A DNA stretch of 28,313 nucleotides from a virus, in IMG/VR virus record IMGVR_UViG_3300007276_000222, positions 1 to 28,313 of that record; one strand, given 5' to 3'. The position numbers were made by a program, and so were the translations under genes. Below are positions 1 to 7,442 of the stretch, one piece after another (position 1 is the first letter of the stretch; every line of letters starts with the position of its first letter). Under the pieces are notes generated by a model. It was given only the letters and a program-made list of their open reading frames with translations, made no database searches and was not told the DNA's origin.

Positions 1-20
1 ATCGCTCATAGGAACCACAC

Positions 21-587
21 ATGACCATATATAACACAAAGAGCAGCCGCTTTCGTTCTTACGAATGCTCTCAATGCTCCCTCGTGAAGCCACACACAGA
101 ATTCTTTAAGAACACATCAAGAGTTTCTAAACGTAACAGTAGTTGTAAAGACTGCCAGAAGGAATCCCGCACAGCACGAATGCCTAACCCTCCTGTCGAA
201 TATAGTATAGAATGTAGTAGTTGTCTAGTAACTAAAGAAGCTGACTACTTCCACAAGAACAAAGGTAACAAGACTGGCAGAAATTCCACTTGTCGTAGAT
301 GTGTCAGTAAATCAGCACCCACATATACACAAGATACAAAGAAACAGGAAAGATTAGCCCGTAATAAGGTTGTTATAGACAAATACAAAACAATATGCGG
401 TGGTTGTAGTACTTGTGGATTCAAAGAGAACCCTGTGGCCCTAGAGTTCGTACACTTATCCTCTAGTGCCAAGTATACCATTAGGGCTTCCTGGGGTGCG
501 GTTAGGCTTGAAAAAGAGTTATCCCAGTGTAGGGTATTATGCTCTAATTGTTATTTGATAGAATCACACACAAACAACATCACCTAA
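21..587 (+). CDS. Zinc-ribbon protein with degenerate HNH-like C-terminus
   Basis: 188 residues. Seen: two tandem zinc-ribbon units of the kind found at the N-terminus of many phage HNH proteins (C16/C19 with C42/C45, then C65/C68 with C91/C94), followed by a C-terminal HNH-like module with C129/C132, a single histidine H145 and C174/C177 ending in H183. In canonical members the first strand carries an HH or DH pair and the second knuckle reads CxNCH. Here the first position is V144-H145 and the second knuckle is followed by Y178, so catalysis is doubtful. The start is supported by AGGAA about 7 nt upstream of the ATG. The next gene has the same architecture with only one ribbon, suggesting duplication. 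Likely role: DNA-binding or diverged endonuclease; a regulatory role is possible. The family call is fairly sure, activity is not. Confidence 0.72.
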   Translation: MTIYNTKSSRFRSYECSQCSLVKPHTEFFKNTSRVSKRNSSCKDCQKESRTARMPNPPVEYSIECSSCLVTKEADYFHKNKGNKTGRNSTCRRCVSKSAPTYTQDTKKQERLARNKVVIDKYKTICGGCSTCGFKENPVALEFVHLSSSAKYTIRASWGAVRLEKELSQCRVLCSNCYLIESHTNNIT

Positions 588-617
588 ATCCCCTAACCAC
601 AAAGGACCCCGAGTGAA

Positions 618-666
618 ATGGTTTCCGCGCCAGCATTAGGGATTCTCGATGGTTTCCGCGCCAACA
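618..666. repeat. 18-bp direct repeat, two copies 31 bp apart
   Basis: The 18-mer ATGGTTTCCGCGCCARCA occurs at 618-635 and 649-666, differing only at the R position (G633, A664). The two copies lie about 90-140 bp upstream of the ATG at 755, in the gap between the two HNH-like genes. They are tandem and non-palindromic with a three-turn period, which suits a paired protein-binding site or duplicated promoter element. No copy was noticed elsewhere in the window. Function is not known. Confidence 0.7.
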
Positions 667-754
667 CCAATGGCCCTTTTTGGAGTGTTTTATATTGTGC
701 CCTCTATTAAGACAAGACTCTACCCAATACACATATATCAAAGGAAACCTTCTA

Positions 755-1189
755 ATGAGCCAAACATGTAACCGTTGTAAGGTTGAAAAACCACTCAACG
801 ACTTTTACAAGAACAAAGCAAGAAAGAATGGTTTTAATCTAGCATGTAAGATCTGTCAGATTGAACTAAACAAGAAAAACAGGCGTGAGAAGACCACAGA
901 GTGGAAGAGATTAAACAAACACAGAAAATTCATAGCTAGGGTAAAGACTATCTTAGGTTGTGGTACTTGTGGATACAGGGCTCACGCGTGTGCCATTGAT
1001 TTAATCCCGCACGACCCTAGTTCTGTAAGTAAAGCAGTAAAGAGCTCAGTCCTGTCAGCAGGTTGGAGTTTAAAGAGAATAAAAGAAGTAATCAGAGGAT
1101 GTTTTTTGTTGTGTAGTAATTGCCACCGAGTAAGAACTCACGGACAGCACGTAGGTAAGACAGAGAAAGGTAAGTGTACTAAAGGCTAA
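755..1189 (+). CDS. Zinc-ribbon protein with HNH-like C-terminus (paralogue of the upstream gene)
   Basis: 144 residues from the ATG at 755, which has AAGGAA 8 nt upstream; the frame is open 25 codons further upstream but without a ribosome site. Seen: one N-terminal zinc ribbon (C5/C8 and C31/C34), a lysine/arginine-rich helix (about 36-64), then an HNH-like module with C69/C72, a hydrophobic strand ending at H86, and a CxNCH second knuckle (C121, C124, H125) followed by H130. The second knuckle is better preserved than in the preceding gene, but the first histidine pair is replaced by P85-H86 shifted by one residue. It could be a weak or altered-specificity HNH nuclease or a DNA-binding derivative. 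The shared architecture with the neighbour suggests tandem duplication with one ribbon gained or lost. Confidence 0.72.
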   Translation: MSQTCNRCKVEKPLNDFYKNKARKNGFNLACKICQIELNKKNRREKTTEWKRLNKHRKFIARVKTILGCGTCGYRAHACAIDLIPHDPSSVSKAVKSSVLSAGWSLKRIKEVIRGCFLLCSNCHRVRTHGQHVGKTEKGKCTKG

Positions 1190-1263
1190 GCCAAGGTATC
1201 AGAAATCTGTTAAAGTATGGGAGAGAGCCACTCTGGAGCACTCTGGTACTATCACGAAGCGAG

Positions 1264-1278
1264 AAGTGCGAAGCGCTT
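1264..1278 (+). promoter_or_regulatory. DNA hairpin with GAA trinucleotide loop
   Basis: AAGTGC (1264-1269), loop GAA (1270-1272), GCGCTT (1273-1278): a six-pair stem with one T-G mismatch. The core is the mini-hairpin GCGAAGC, known to be exceptionally stable in single-stranded DNA. N4 virion RNA polymerase uses promoter hairpins of similar shape, a 5-7 bp stem with a 3-nt loop. Given the polymerase at 8431 this is worth testing as a promoter, but a single short hairpin can occur by chance. Confidence 0.3.
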
Positions 1279-1318
1279 TGAAGCCGAGTAGCTACTATTC
1301 TTTTATACAAAATCGCGT

Positions 1319-1348
1319 TCGACATTTTTACAAAGAATCACACATAAT
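1319..1348 (+). promoter_or_regulatory. Candidate sigma70-type promoter
   Basis: TCGACA at 1319-1324 and CATAAT at 1343-1348, separated by 18 bp, each match five of six consensus positions. The predicted start would be near 1355, about 240 nt upstream of the holin gene, with the palindrome and GAGACT repeats downstream of the start where a regulator could act. The call rests on consensus resemblance only. Confidence 0.4.
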
Positions 1349-1445
1349 CAGGTATTTTAAATGTATGATTCCTATGGATAAAAAGTAGTGCCCGCTAGAG
1401 AGGGAAGGATGAACCCCTGCTCCCTTCGTTATATATTAATTACCA

Positions 1446-1522
1446 TTAATGATCATTAAGAGACTATTAGGAGACTATTAGGAGACTAATCCTAAGTATT
1501 CTTAAGAGACTATTAAGAGACT
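1446..1522. repeat. Palindrome plus five phased GAGACT repeats (iteron-like operator)
   Basis: A perfect 14-bp palindrome TTAATGATCATTAA at 1446-1459 runs directly into five copies of GAGACT, at 1460, 1471, 1482, 1506 and 1517. Spacings are 11, 11, 24 and 11 bp, so within each group the copies fall on nearly the same face of the helix. The wider unit is about TTARGAGACTA. The array ends 73 bp before the holin start. This looks like a cooperative binding site for a regulator or a recombination/replication protein. Confidence 0.55.
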
Positions 1523-1595
1523 CATTAATGCTAGATGTTGGTGTGTTTATTAAATCAAACAAAACAAACCAAACTAATTCATAAAGGAACATCTA

Positions 1596-2024
1596 ATGCT
1601 ATCAACAATAGTTAAATTTTTATCTGGAGATGTGTTAGACACCGTAGCTGGCGTGTTTAAAGACTACACCGATAAGAAAATTACCAAAGCAGAATTAAAA
1701 TTTAAATTAGAAACCTTTGAAGCCAGCAATGTACAACAACTTGCCTTGGCTCAAATAGAAGTCAACAACACTGCTGCTAAATCAGATAGTGTCTTTGTTG
1801 CAGGTGCGCGTCCATTCATATTATGGGTGTGTGGCTTAGGATTCGCGATGAACTTCCTAATCGCACCAATAGGCACTTTTAGTGCTCAACTAGCGGGTCA
1901 CCCTGAAATCATATTTCCACAAGCAGACTTATCTATAATGATGCCAGTGTTAATGGGACTACTCGGATTAGGCGGACTCAGAACCTTTGAGAAATTTAAA
2001 GGCGTTGCTAGAAATAAAATATAA
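1596..2024 (+). CDS. Holin-like membrane protein, GTA 3TM-holin family type
   Basis: 142 residues, ATG start with AAGGA 8 nt upstream. Seen: an N-terminal amphipathic segment (about 1-22), a charged helical stretch (23-65), then two strong membrane segments at about 73-93 and 112-130 separated by a short loop, ending in a basic tail. The motif around GARPFILW followed by a hydrophobic helix, and the second helix rich in Leu/Gly before a basic end, match the family of three-TM holins named from gene transfer agents. Such proteins form inner-membrane lesions that release endolysin. No endolysin is visible in this window, so the lysis partner must lie elsewhere. It is the first gene after the control region and probably heads the late operon. 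Confidence 0.7.
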   Translation: MLSTIVKFLSGDVLDTVAGVFKDYTDKKITKAELKFKLETFEASNVQQLALAQIEVNNTAAKSDSVFVAGARPFILWVCGLGFAMNFLIAPIGTFSAQLAGHPEIIFPQADLSIMMPVLMGLLGLGGLRTFEKFKGVARNKI

Positions 2025-2056
2025 TTCACTAAACCAAACTATATATAAGGCACCAT

Positions 2057-2797
2057 ATGAGAAAGAATAAAAGAAGCACTAACAAGAACGATACTGATTA
2101 TGCTCCACCGATTCGCAAGAGTAAGAGCAAACGTAAGGTTAACCCCGAACGTGAATATACTCCACCTTGTAAATTCTATGAACCCCTTACAGACAACCAA
2201 GAAGATTTAGGTGTCTTTTACCACACACACCCCTTAGTTACAGCTACTGGCCCAGCGGGCACAGGTAAAACTTATACCACTGGTATGATTGCTGCACGTA
2301 TGCTTGTTGACGGTAAAGTAAAAAGAATTGTGTTATCTCGTCCAAACGTACCCACAGGTCGTTCACTAGGTCACTTCCCCGGGACCATTGATGACAAACT
2401 AGCCCCATGGTTAGCCCCTATCCTCAACGTATTAAAAGAAGGATTAGGCGCAGGCAACTATGAGAAGATGCTTGGTACTCAAATTATGATTCAACCCATA
2501 GAGACCATCCGTGGTATGAGCTTCGAAGATTCATTCGTGATCATCGATGAATCACAAAACCTTTCTATCGAAGAGATCAAAGCGATCACTACCCGTATAG
2601 GCGAAGGTACTGTAATGGCACTAATAGGTGACCCTAAGCAATCAGACGTTAAGAAAGGTAGTGACCTCTCTCGATTCGTAGAAATGTGTAATCGGAACGA
2701 TATTGAAGTTCCCTCTATAGAATTCGATGTGGAAGACATTGTGCGTTCTGACATTTGTGGTGACTTGATACGTATGTTCCATAAAGAAAACTTATAA
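2057..2797 (+). CDS. phoH: PhoH-like ATPase
   Basis: 246 residues. Seen: a lysine/arginine-rich N-terminus (1-35), Walker A GPAGTGKT at 65-72, the PhoH-typical arginine region after beta strand 2 (SRPNVPTGRSLG, about 95-106), Walker B VIIDESQN at 161-168, and a sensor motif GDPKQSD further on. The protein has the length of compact phage PhoH-like members, lacking the PIN domain of PhoH2 fusions. The family are P-loop ATPases related to superfamily 1 helicases and are common in marine phages; the phage role is unsettled and may be RNA metabolism or nucleic-acid unwinding. AAGG lies about 7 nt before the ATG. Its place between holin and sulfotransferase gives no clear pathway. Confidence 0.9.
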   Translation: MRKNKRSTNKNDTDYAPPIRKSKSKRKVNPEREYTPPCKFYEPLTDNQEDLGVFYHTHPLVTATGPAGTGKTYTTGMIAARMLVDGKVKRIVLSRPNVPTGRSLGHFPGTIDDKLAPWLAPILNVLKEGLGAGNYEKMLGTQIMIQPIETIRGMSFEDSFVIIDESQNLSIEEIKAITTRIGEGTVMALIGDPKQSDVKKGSDLSRFVEMCNRNDIEVPSIEFDVEDIVRSDICGDLIRMFHKENL

Positions 2798-2809
2798 TAG
2801 GATAAAATA

Positions 2810-3499
2810 ATGATCGTAGGTGAAAATTTCATATTTGTACAGGTACCGCGTACCTCTAGCTCCAGTATGTCCGGTTACCTATGTAGGACCTTGGACGTTG
2901 AGGCACCTTCTCAACACGGGTCTTTTCTGGATATGGATATGCCTACTGCTGGTAAAACTGTATTTTTATTTGTAAGAAACCCTTTTGAAAGGGAATTCAG
3001 TGAGTGGAAATACCATGCAGGCAAAAGAGGAGATGTACCACACAACCTCTCATTTACAGAATGGGTGTATTGGCGTTATGCTGACATGCCTCTTCCTGAA
3101 AGCTACTTTGGGAGACCTGGCGTCTCTGATTACCTAAGAACATTTTCGAGATACCCACAACTAGGTTGGATGCTGGATACCGAATGTAATCTAAAAACAG
3201 ATCTTATAGGTTTCTTTGAAACACGAAAAGAATCCACAGAAAGCATCCTTAGCGAACTAGGTATCCCCTTAGATTCGACATATCCTATTACTGAAGCAAG
3301 CCATCAACGTGTACCTACTTCCGACTACCGAAAATTCTACACAGCAAAAACAAGGAAGCTAATTGAGGACAGATACAAACCTGACCTTGAAGCTTTTGGT
3401 TACACTTTTGAAAGTAGAGAAGGTAATAAAAAAATAAACTTATCCGCTGTTTCAGATTTCTCTTTTGTGGAGAAAGTGGGCAGCTATTTACATAAATAA
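2810..3499 (+). CDS. Sulfotransferase-family protein
   Basis: 229 residues, ATG with TAGGA 8-9 nt upstream, 12 nt after the PhoH-like gene. Seen: an N-terminal phosphosulfate-binding-like loop FVQVPRTSSSSM (9-20), corresponding to the family pattern hydrophobic-x-x-P-(K/R)-T-x-x-(S/T)-S, and the second nucleotide-binding motif VRNPFEREFSEW (55-66) with R56 and S64 where PAPS sulfotransferases bind the 3'-phosphate. The C-terminus contains the family-like DLEAFGY pattern. The catalytic P-loop basic residue is arginine (R14) rather than the common lysine. Substrate is unknown: host surface glycans, phage tail glycans or a small molecule are possible. Its insertion between phoH and terminase, without a role in virion assembly, marks it as an auxiliary (moron) gene. 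Confidence 0.78.
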   Translation: MIVGENFIFVQVPRTSSSSMSGYLCRTLDVEAPSQHGSFLDMDMPTAGKTVFLFVRNPFEREFSEWKYHAGKRGDVPHNLSFTEWVYWRYADMPLPESYFGRPGVSDYLRTFSRYPQLGWMLDTECNLKTDLIGFFETRKESTESILSELGIPLDSTYPITEASHQRVPTSDYRKFYTAKTRKLIEDRYKPDLEAFGYTFESREGNKKINLSAVSDFSFVEKVGSYLHK

Positions 3500-3526
3500 T
3501 ATAATACTCAGAGATTGGAGAAGATT

Positions 3527-4867
3527 ATGAGTCTGACGTTACATGCCGGACAATCCGAGATCATCAACGATCTCTTTGTAGCAAAGAATTGCAGATACAG
3601 TGTTGTATGTGCCTCACGTGGTTTCGGTAAGTCTTACCTTGCCGCCACTGCTGCCATATTAGCCGTACAAGAATTAATGTCAATGCCTGCGCACATCCCA
3701 AACAAGAATGTAGCAATCATTGCGCCAACCTACCAGCAATGTGTAGACATATACTTCCCTCTAATAGCCTATCAAATGGGCATGGAGGACTACTGCGATA
3801 AAATGAGTCAGCATTCAGGTACTTTTTGGTTTCCTGGAAATGTAACTCTTAAGCTATGGTCTTACGAGGCCTCTCAGCGTTTACGTGGTAGCGGACAATA
3901 CTTTGTAGTACTGGATGAAGTTACATCATTTAAAGGTGCGGGTTCTACCTTCAAAGAATCCTGGGAATCAGTAGTACAACCTTGTATTACTACCCGTTGG
4001 AGTGAAGACAGAGCAGCGGATTTTAACGCACCGTCACCAGGACGAGCTTTGGTTATATCTACACCTATGGGCAAGGATTACTTCTATGAGATGTTTAACT
4101 TTGAAGAAAGGGATTCTCAGTGGAGGTCTTACCACTACACTTACAAAGATTCACCATACCTCGATGTAAAAGAGATTGAACGTACTAAACATACTATCGA
4201 TCACTTTCAATTTAAACGAGAGTATGAAGCGTCATTTGATGACTCAGGTAATACTGTGTTCTATAACTTTAACAGGTCTGCTCACGTAGACAGAGAGCTT
4301 GAGGAATTACAGCCAGGCGAAGATGCCCATATCGGTATAGATTTTAACGTCTCGATAATGGCATCTTGCTTATTCGCTTTACGGGGTGGACAAATGCATT
4401 TCCTTAACGAATTCCAAGGGCACCCAGATACCGAATGTCTCGCAAAAGACATCAAGAAAAAGTATATAGATAAAGGACATAAGGTTTTTGCTTATCCCGA
4501 TCCAAGTGGTCGAGCCAGAAAATCCAGTGCCGCTGTTGGCCGTACCGATTTCTCTATACTACAATCTTACGGTATACAAACACTGGCAAGAAGTAGAGCC
4601 CCAGGAATGGCAGACTCTGTACAAGCGGTTAACAGATTACTACTGAAAGGTGATGGTGCTATTAATATGTACTTTCATCCTCGTTGTAAGCACACGATAA
4701 AATCAATGGAAAGAACCGTTTGGAGAGAAAACAACCCAGACACTTTGACAATAGATAAGTCAGAAGGTATAGAACATTGGACGGACAGCGTACGATATTC
4801 GACCGAATTCCTCTTCCCTGTACAAGCAGGTACGAAGGTTACATCCAAACAATCAAACAATTTTTAA
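3527..4867 (+). CDS. terL: Large terminase subunit (ATPase and nuclease)
   Basis: 446 residues from the ATG at 3527, preceded by GGAG 6 nt upstream; a TTG four codons earlier is in frame but lies on top of this ribosome site. Seen: Walker A SRGFGKS at 30-36, Walker B FVVLDE with D130/E131, and a coupling motif region near the VISTPMG segment. The C-terminal RNase H-fold nuclease has acidic residues D272 (GIDFN), D325 (YPDPSG) and D420 (HWTDS). These fit a functional DNA-packaging motor that translocates and cuts concatemeric DNA at the portal. No small terminase is recognisable in the window; it may lie upstream of the window. The portal follows after one intervening endonuclease gene. Confidence 0.95.
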   Translation: MSLTLHAGQSEIINDLFVAKNCRYSVVCASRGFGKSYLAATAAILAVQELMSMPAHIPNKNVAIIAPTYQQCVDIYFPLIAYQMGMEDYCDKMSQHSGTFWFPGNVTLKLWSYEASQRLRGSGQYFVVLDEVTSFKGAGSTFKESWESVVQPCITTRWSEDRAADFNAPSPGRALVISTPMGKDYFYEMFNFEERDSQWRSYHYTYKDSPYLDVKEIERTKHTIDHFQFKREYEASFDDSGNTVFYNFNRSAHVDRELEELQPGEDAHIGIDFNVSIMASCLFALRGGQMHFLNEFQGHPDTECLAKDIKKKYIDKGHKVFAYPDPSGRARKSSAAVGRTDFSILQSYGIQTLARSRAPGMADSVQAVNRLLLKGDGAINMYFHPRCKHTIKSMERTVWRENNPDTLTIDKSEGIEHWTDSVRYSTEFLFPVQAGTKVTSKQSNNF

Positions 4868-4882
4868 TTTAAGGATATACTC

Positions 4883-5437
4883 ATGCATTGGCATCACATA
4901 GTCCCCCGACACGCGGGAGGCACGGACGACCCTAATAACTTAGTACAACTAACTATAGAAGAACACGCGCAAGCGCACAAGGAACTATTTGATACCTATG
5001 GCAGATGGCAAGATAAAGTCGCTTGGCAAATGCTGAGTGGTAGAATCCTTCCTGAAGAAGCAAGAATTGAATCTGCGAAGAAAGGGTACCAGGACTGGCT
5101 ACAAGACGAAGATAACCGAGAGTCATCGAGAATAGTTGCTGTTAGAGGAGGTAAGTCTACAGCTGCTATCCGCCGAGAGGCAGGAACCCTCGATTCCACT
5201 ATGCAACACGCCAGAGACACCTACTTTACAGATGAAGCAAAATTTCTGGCGCACCAAATGAGCAGTGCTAAAAAGGCAGGCGAAAAACTTTCTATAGAGG
5301 TAGAAACCGACAAAGGTGTATTCCGTAATGTAGGGGAAGCAGCTATCGCTCACGGTATAAAACATAAAACAGCTGAGGCACGTATAAGACGTGGTACTCT
5401 CGGTTGGAAACAACTTAGGATCCTTAGACCGTTATAA
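4883..5437 (+). CDS. Free-standing HNH endonuclease
   Basis: 184 residues, AAGGA 7 nt before the ATG. Seen: a compact HNH motif at the extreme N-terminus, HWHHIVPRHAGG (2-13), then D16-P17-N18-N19-L20-V21, and H28/H32 in the closing helix, that is the H-N-H order H5, N19, H28. The middle (about 60-140) is helical and charged. The C-terminus (about 145-180) resembles the small DNA-binding helix-turn-helix modules (NUMOD/IENR type) attached to homing endonucleases, with a GVFRNVGEAA-like lead and an ARIRRG end. Position between terL and portal splits two genes normally adjacent, as free-standing homing endonucleases often do. A role in packaging, as for HNH proteins next to terminases in HK97-like phages, is an alternative. 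Confidence 0.82.
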   Translation: MHWHHIVPRHAGGTDDPNNLVQLTIEEHAQAHKELFDTYGRWQDKVAWQMLSGRILPEEARIESAKKGYQDWLQDEDNRESSRIVAVRGGKSTAAIRREAGTLDSTMQHARDTYFTDEAKFLAHQMSSAKKAGEKLSIEVETDKGVFRNVGEAAIAHGIKHKTAEARIRRGTLGWKQLRILRPL

Positions 5438-5462
5438 TACGTGGCTTAAGGCGTCCAGGCAA

Positions 5463-5507
5463 CCCCTCCTTTAACTGTAAATTCGCTACTTACAGTTATA
5501 AACGGGG
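5463..5507 (+). promoter_or_regulatory. Stable inverted repeat upstream of the portal gene
   Basis: A perfect 9-bp stem TAACTGTAA (5472-5480) and TTACAGTTA (5490-5498) with a 9-nt loop, flanked symmetrically by CCCC (5463-5466) and GGGG (5504-5507) across a 5x5 internal loop. No T-run follows, so it is not a typical intrinsic terminator. It may be an RNA processing or translational-control element, a protein operator, or a relic linked to the adjacent homing endonuclease. Confidence 0.55.
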
Positions 5508-5544
5508 AACTAATTTAAACTTAACCAAATCAATGGAGGCCTAA

Positions 5545-7197
5545 GTGGCTAACGCAAATACAGCAGCTAACAACTCGAAGGCCGTTGGAGATCCCAACTC
5601 ACGCTACGAATCTTTAAAACCACTATGGCGCACAGCCCGTGGTATACTAAATGGTCAAAACCACGTAAAAGAACTTGATGCCAACTTAGACTCTTTTACC
5701 TTCACAAACATATTATTACCATTTAGCCCTTCGATGACCCCTGAACAATACTCGTTCTACAAGGCAGAAGCAGAGCTACCTGGATTAACCGCGCAATACA
5801 TTAAGGTATTAGTAGGCGGCATGCTACGTAAAGTACCAGAGATTACATTACCTGGAGATGTACCTGAAGGTGCTATGGACTGGCTAAAGAATACTTTTAC
5901 CTCACACGATAACTCTATGCTCTCTTTCTTAGATGAAGCATTGAGTGAAGAGCTACAGACTTCAAGAGCTTGGGTTATGGTGGATTACCCTACCGTACCT
6001 AATATGGACCTTCTTAGCTTAGAAGAGCGTAAGAAATTAGCTCCTTATCCTGTACTTTTAAAAGCAGAATCAGTAATCAACTGGAGAACAGGTGCCCACC
6101 CTCTTACGGGTTCACACTGTTTACTAGCTATTGTAATACGTACTTTCGAACAACATTATCGTACCAACCCATTACACCCTGACTACATAGATACTACTTA
6201 TGTACACAGATTGAATGAACAGGGTTTCTACGTTGTAGATAAATACGAATTAGATTCTACCGCTGAGAATGTACACTTTATTAATGGTGTAGAGCAGCAA
6301 GACTACCAAGTAACTGGCGGTATGCATGGTGCAAACAAGGGTAACAAGAGCAAATGGAAGTTAATAACTACCTTTGACAACATCTTGGCCAATAACAAAC
6401 CTCTAGATTACATCCCAGCATTACCTCTAAATGGCAATATACATGGTGAAGAGCCTGTACTTATGCCGCTTATCGACCGTGAAGTATCTCTTTATAACAA
6501 AGTATCTCGCAGAAACCATTTATTACTAGGTGCTGCTACTTATACCCCTGTTATTATGTCTGATATGACAGACGACAGTTTTGAAGATGTGGTATCAGCA
6601 GGTCTAGGTTCTTGGATCAAATTAGGGCAAGGCGATGAGATTAAAGCATTAGAAACGCCTTCGGCAGCACTACGTGACATGGAAACAGTAATTCAAAATA
6701 CTGTTAACGAGATGGCTCGTTTGGGTATCCGTATGATGGCAGCAGAGACAGGCGGCGGCAGAGATTCAGGTGTAGCACTTGAAATAAGAAACGCAGGACA
6801 GTCTGCTTTATTAGCTTCTATATCTACCAAAGTATCTCAGCAAATGCGTAAAGTCCTTTGTTGGATGATTAACTGGAGGTATGATACTGACTACAAAATA
6901 GAAGACATAAAATTTGACCTGACTCCAGATTTAAACCCAGCACCTATTGGCGCTGACTGGTTACGCCTGGTTACAGAATGGTACCAAACAGGACTTATAC
7001 CACGTTCAACTTTCCTTGACATTGCTAAGGCAAATGACATCATTGATTCAGATTATGATGATGAAAAAGGACAAGAAGAAATAGGCAAGGATGATTTGAT
7101 TATGGGCGGAGTGGATGCGCTACCTATGGATGACTTAGTCAACCGCATGTCAAAACAACCTGAAACAATTACTAATGAGGAAGATGAAGATGAGTAG
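5545..7197 (+). CDS. Portal protein (DUF4055 type)
   Basis: 550 residues starting at a GTG with GGAGG 5 nt upstream. Seen: the N-terminal region with the pattern YxSLKPLWRTARGILNGQ, an aromatic-rich segment near PFSPSMTPEQYSFYKAEAE, and a long alpha/beta core similar to phage proteins annotated as DUF4055. These occupy the portal position next to terminase and MuF genes. The length suits a portal subunit, which forms the dodecameric DNA channel bound by terminase and then by neck proteins. The C-terminus is very acidic (ends in EEDEDE). The stop codon overlaps the next gene, indicating coupled translation. The DUF4055 call is by recognition of pattern and by synteny rather than alignment. Confidence 0.85.
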   Translation: MANANTAANNSKAVGDPNSRYESLKPLWRTARGILNGQNHVKELDANLDSFTFTNILLPFSPSMTPEQYSFYKAEAELPGLTAQYIKVLVGGMLRKVPEITLPGDVPEGAMDWLKNTFTSHDNSMLSFLDEALSEELQTSRAWVMVDYPTVPNMDLLSLEERKKLAPYPVLLKAESVINWRTGAHPLTGSHCLLAIVIRTFEQHYRTNPLHPDYIDTTYVHRLNEQGFYVVDKYELDSTAENVHFINGVEQQDYQVTGGMHGANKGNKSKWKLITTFDNILANNKPLDYIPALPLNGNIHGEEPVLMPLIDREVSLYNKVSRRNHLLLGAATYTPVIMSDMTDDSFEDVVSAGLGSWIKLGQGDEIKALETPSAALRDMETVIQNTVNEMARLGIRMMAAETGGGRDSGVALEIRNAGQSALLASISTKVSQQMRKVLCWMINWRYDTDYKIEDIKFDLTPDLNPAPIGADWLRLVTEWYQTGLIPRSTFLDIAKANDIIDSDYDDEKGQEEIGKDDLIMGGVDALPMDDLVNRMSKQPETITNEEDEDE

Positions 7198-7441
7198 CAA
7201 ACCTAGTATTAAGAAAACAACTAGCAAAGAGGTTGCCCCAAAGGCAGCCGCAGCTAAACCGGTAGCTAAACCTACTCCTCAATTAGAAGTAGGTGCTATA
7301 TCTAAAAGTGGCCTATGGAAAATTGAAGCATTCCGTCTAAAGGATAGAATGTGGATTATCATAGGTACAAAAGCGAATATTGAATTCCATGGACGAGCTG
7401 CGCTAAGTGAAAAGGCTGCACTTGAAATCTTGCAGAAATGA
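7190..7441 (+). CDS. Small protein with Lys/Ala/Pro-rich N-terminus, function unknown
   Basis: 83 residues from the ATG at 7190, which overlaps the portal stop and has GAGGA about 8 nt upstream; in-frame ATGs at 7175 and 7184 lie on or before that site. Residues 1-35 are a low-complexity Lys/Ala/Pro/Thr linker typical of flexible phage tails. Residues 36-83 form a small predicted alpha/beta domain with a tryptophan-rich core (LWKIEAF, RMWIIIGT). No family recognised. Translation is probably coupled to the portal, suggesting a stoichiometric partner of head assembly. Confidence 0.6.
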   Translation: MSSKPSIKKTTSKEVAPKAAAAKPVAKPTPQLEVGAISKSGLWKIEAFRLKDRMWIIIGTKANIEFHGRAALSEKAALEILQK

Positions 7442-7442
7442 T

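Larger units (their letters stand above)
1190..1595. other. Gene-free control region (406 bp)
   Basis: No ORF with a convincing ribosome site is present; the longest candidate from about 1216 is 24 codons and lacks a Shine-Dalgarno. The stretch instead holds a direct repeat CACTCTGG at 1229-1236 and 1239-1246, a GAA-loop hairpin at 1264-1278, a 10-bp palindrome AGTAGCTACT at 1287-1296, a sigma70-like promoter candidate, and a 14-bp palindrome followed by GAGACT repeats. It is the largest non-coding gap in the window and sits between the early-looking HNH genes and the late operon, so it is the most likely site for late-operon control. Confidence 0.6.

Noticed and set aside
1446-1522. Phage attachment site or origin of replication
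   Set aside because: The palindrome and repeats are compatible with an origin, but no integrase, replication initiator or AT-rich unwinding element was recognised nearby, so only an operator/iteron-like call is made.
5463-5507. Intrinsic terminator before the portal gene
   Set aside because: The hairpin is stable but no T-run follows the stem, and the sequence after it leads into the portal ribosome site.
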